DNA of 64,000 nucleotides, taken from the NCBI RefSeq assembly GCF_965199065.1, contig NZ_CBDAQN010000001.1, positions 868,001 through 932,000 of the forward strand, written 5' to 3'. This DNA is from Acidisoma sp965199065. Its GTDB lineage: Bacteria > Pseudomonadota > Alphaproteobacteria > Acetobacterales > Acetobacteraceae. Below are positions 63,427 through 64,000 of this stretch, in pieces; position 1 is the stretch's first letter, and each line of letters starts with the position of its first letter. The position numbers and the translations under genes are program-made. The notes under the pieces were generated by a model. The model saw only the letters and a list, made by a program, of their open reading frames with translations, was not told where the DNA came from and ran no database searches.

Positions 63427-64000
63427 ATGGGGAAACGCTTGAAGCTGTTCGATCTGACGGATCGTATTGCGCTCGTTACCGGCTCCAGCAAAGGCATCGG
63501 CTTTGCCATCGCCCTGGCGCTCGCTGAGGCGGGTGCCACCATCGTCCTGAATGGCCGCGACCAGACAAGCCTGGAACGCGCTCGACAAGTTCTCGCCGAC
63601 GAACACACCGTCACCGCCCATGTCGCCCCTTTCGACGTGACCGACCCTGCAGCCGTCACCGCGGGAATCGCTGCCATCGAGCGCGACATCGGCCCCATCG
63701 AGATCCTGTTCAACAACGCCGGGATGCAGCATCGCACGCCGCTCGAGGATTTCCCGCTCGACGCCTGGCACCGCATTACCGCCGTGAACATGGACAGCGT
63801 CTTCTTCGTGGGGCAGGCGGTGGCTCGGCACATGATCCCGCGCGGACACGGCAAGATCATCAACATCTGCTCTGTCCAGAGCGAACTCGGTCGCCCGGGA
63901 ATCGCGCCCTACAGCGCGACCAAGGGCGCCGTAAAGATGCTCACCAAGGGCATGGCGATCGACTGGGGGCGGCACGGGCTGCAGGTCAACGGCCTCGGCC
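63427..64000 (+). CDS. Short-chain dehydrogenase, gluconate 5-dehydrogenase-like (cut by right edge)
   Basis: The first 191 residues of an NAD(P)-dependent Rossmann oxidoreductase are visible. The motifs are VTGSSKGIGFAIALALAEAG (TGxxxGxG), FNNAGMQ, the catalytic Ser region INICSVQSE and YSATK with the active-site Tyr and Lys. The N-terminus LKLFDLTDRIALVTG and VLNGRDQ resemble gluconate 5-dehydrogenases, but SDR substrate calls from sequence are unreliable. The start is ATG at 63427 or TTG at 63439, the latter with GGGGA 5 bases upstream. It runs off the window. Confidence 0.85.
   Translation, partial: MGKRLKLFDLTDRIALVTGSSKGIGFAIALALAEAGATIVLNGRDQTSLERARQVLADEHTVTAHVAPFDVTDPAAVTAGIAAIERDIGPIEILFNNAGMQHRTPLEDFPLDAWHRITAVNMDSVFFVGQAVARHMIPRGHGKIINICSVQSELGRPGIAPYSATKGAVKMLTKGMAIDWGRHGLQVNGLG

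Overview
The window looks like ordinary chromosome from a GC-rich alphaproteobacterium. It has a C4-pathway 5-aminolevulinate synthase, a collinear mdh-sucC-sucD-sucA-sucB-lpd cluster, a hisZ-purA pair, a glnB-glnA pair and the short one-cysteine form of ribosomal protein bL36. The tRNA-His gene keeps an encoded G-1 facing C73, and the gene content includes a strand-loop-strand/Hint surface protein. Together these point to a Rhodospirillales or Acetobacteraceae-like lineage rather than Rhizobiales or Rhodobacterales; this placement is inference. Coding density is high, many starts are GTG or TTG, and long antisense open frames are common because of codon bias.

Layout. 0-2 kb: an edge fragment, tRNA-Glu, an abasic-site shield protein (SRAP) and a membrane PAS protein. 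2-9 kb: an ammonium transporter behind a near-perfect sigma-54 promoter, a glycine-rich secreted protein, a fused PP2C phosphatase-Ser/Thr kinase, a small exported protein and greB. 9-15 kb: an isoaspartyl peptidase, a VOC protein, an acyltransferase, a polytopic membrane protein, tRNA-Thr and an HtrA-like protein that has lost its catalytic triad. 15-21 kb: glnA and glnB (with a candidate sigma-54 promoter), an aminotransferase, tRNA-His, bioY, hemA and a CHRD protein. 21.5-24.4 kb: a 977-residue repeat/Hint protein built from a duplicated module whose second copy is scrambled. 24-33 kb: a complete sugar-type ABC transporter operon and a 1250-residue WbsX-GT4-GT2 glycosyltransferase.

33-39 kb: a threonylcarbamoyl-AMP synthase, two tandem M17 leucyl aminopeptidases, holC, ygfZ and a lipoprotein. 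39.8-49 kb: the TCA-cycle cluster on the minus strand; its E2 subunit carries two lipoyl domains. 49-54 kb: a dTDP-rhamnose operon (rfbB-A-C-D plus a glycosyltransferase) in which rfbB has a 1-bp frameshift. 54-64 kb: rpmJ, purA, hisZ, an MBOAT/SGNH O-acetylation pair whose SGNH gene is frameshifted, a UvrD-type helicase, a PPP-family phosphatase, an aldo/keto reductase and a partial SDR.

Two themes tie the genes together. The first is nitrogen status: amt, glnB and glnA, with sigma-54 sites before amt and glnB. The second is surface polysaccharide: dTDP-rhamnose synthesis, glycosyltransferases, AT3 and MBOAT acyltransferases, plus two large signal-less secreted proteins. I found no CRISPR array, prophage, insertion sequence or rRNA gene. 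The best candidates for new biology are the triad-less HtrA/PDZ protein with a Lys/Ala/Pro-rich micro-ORF behind it, the scrambled repeat/Hint gene, and the triple-domain glycosyltransferase. The scrambled gene and the two single-gene frameshifts could also be sequencing or assembly errors and need raw-read checks.
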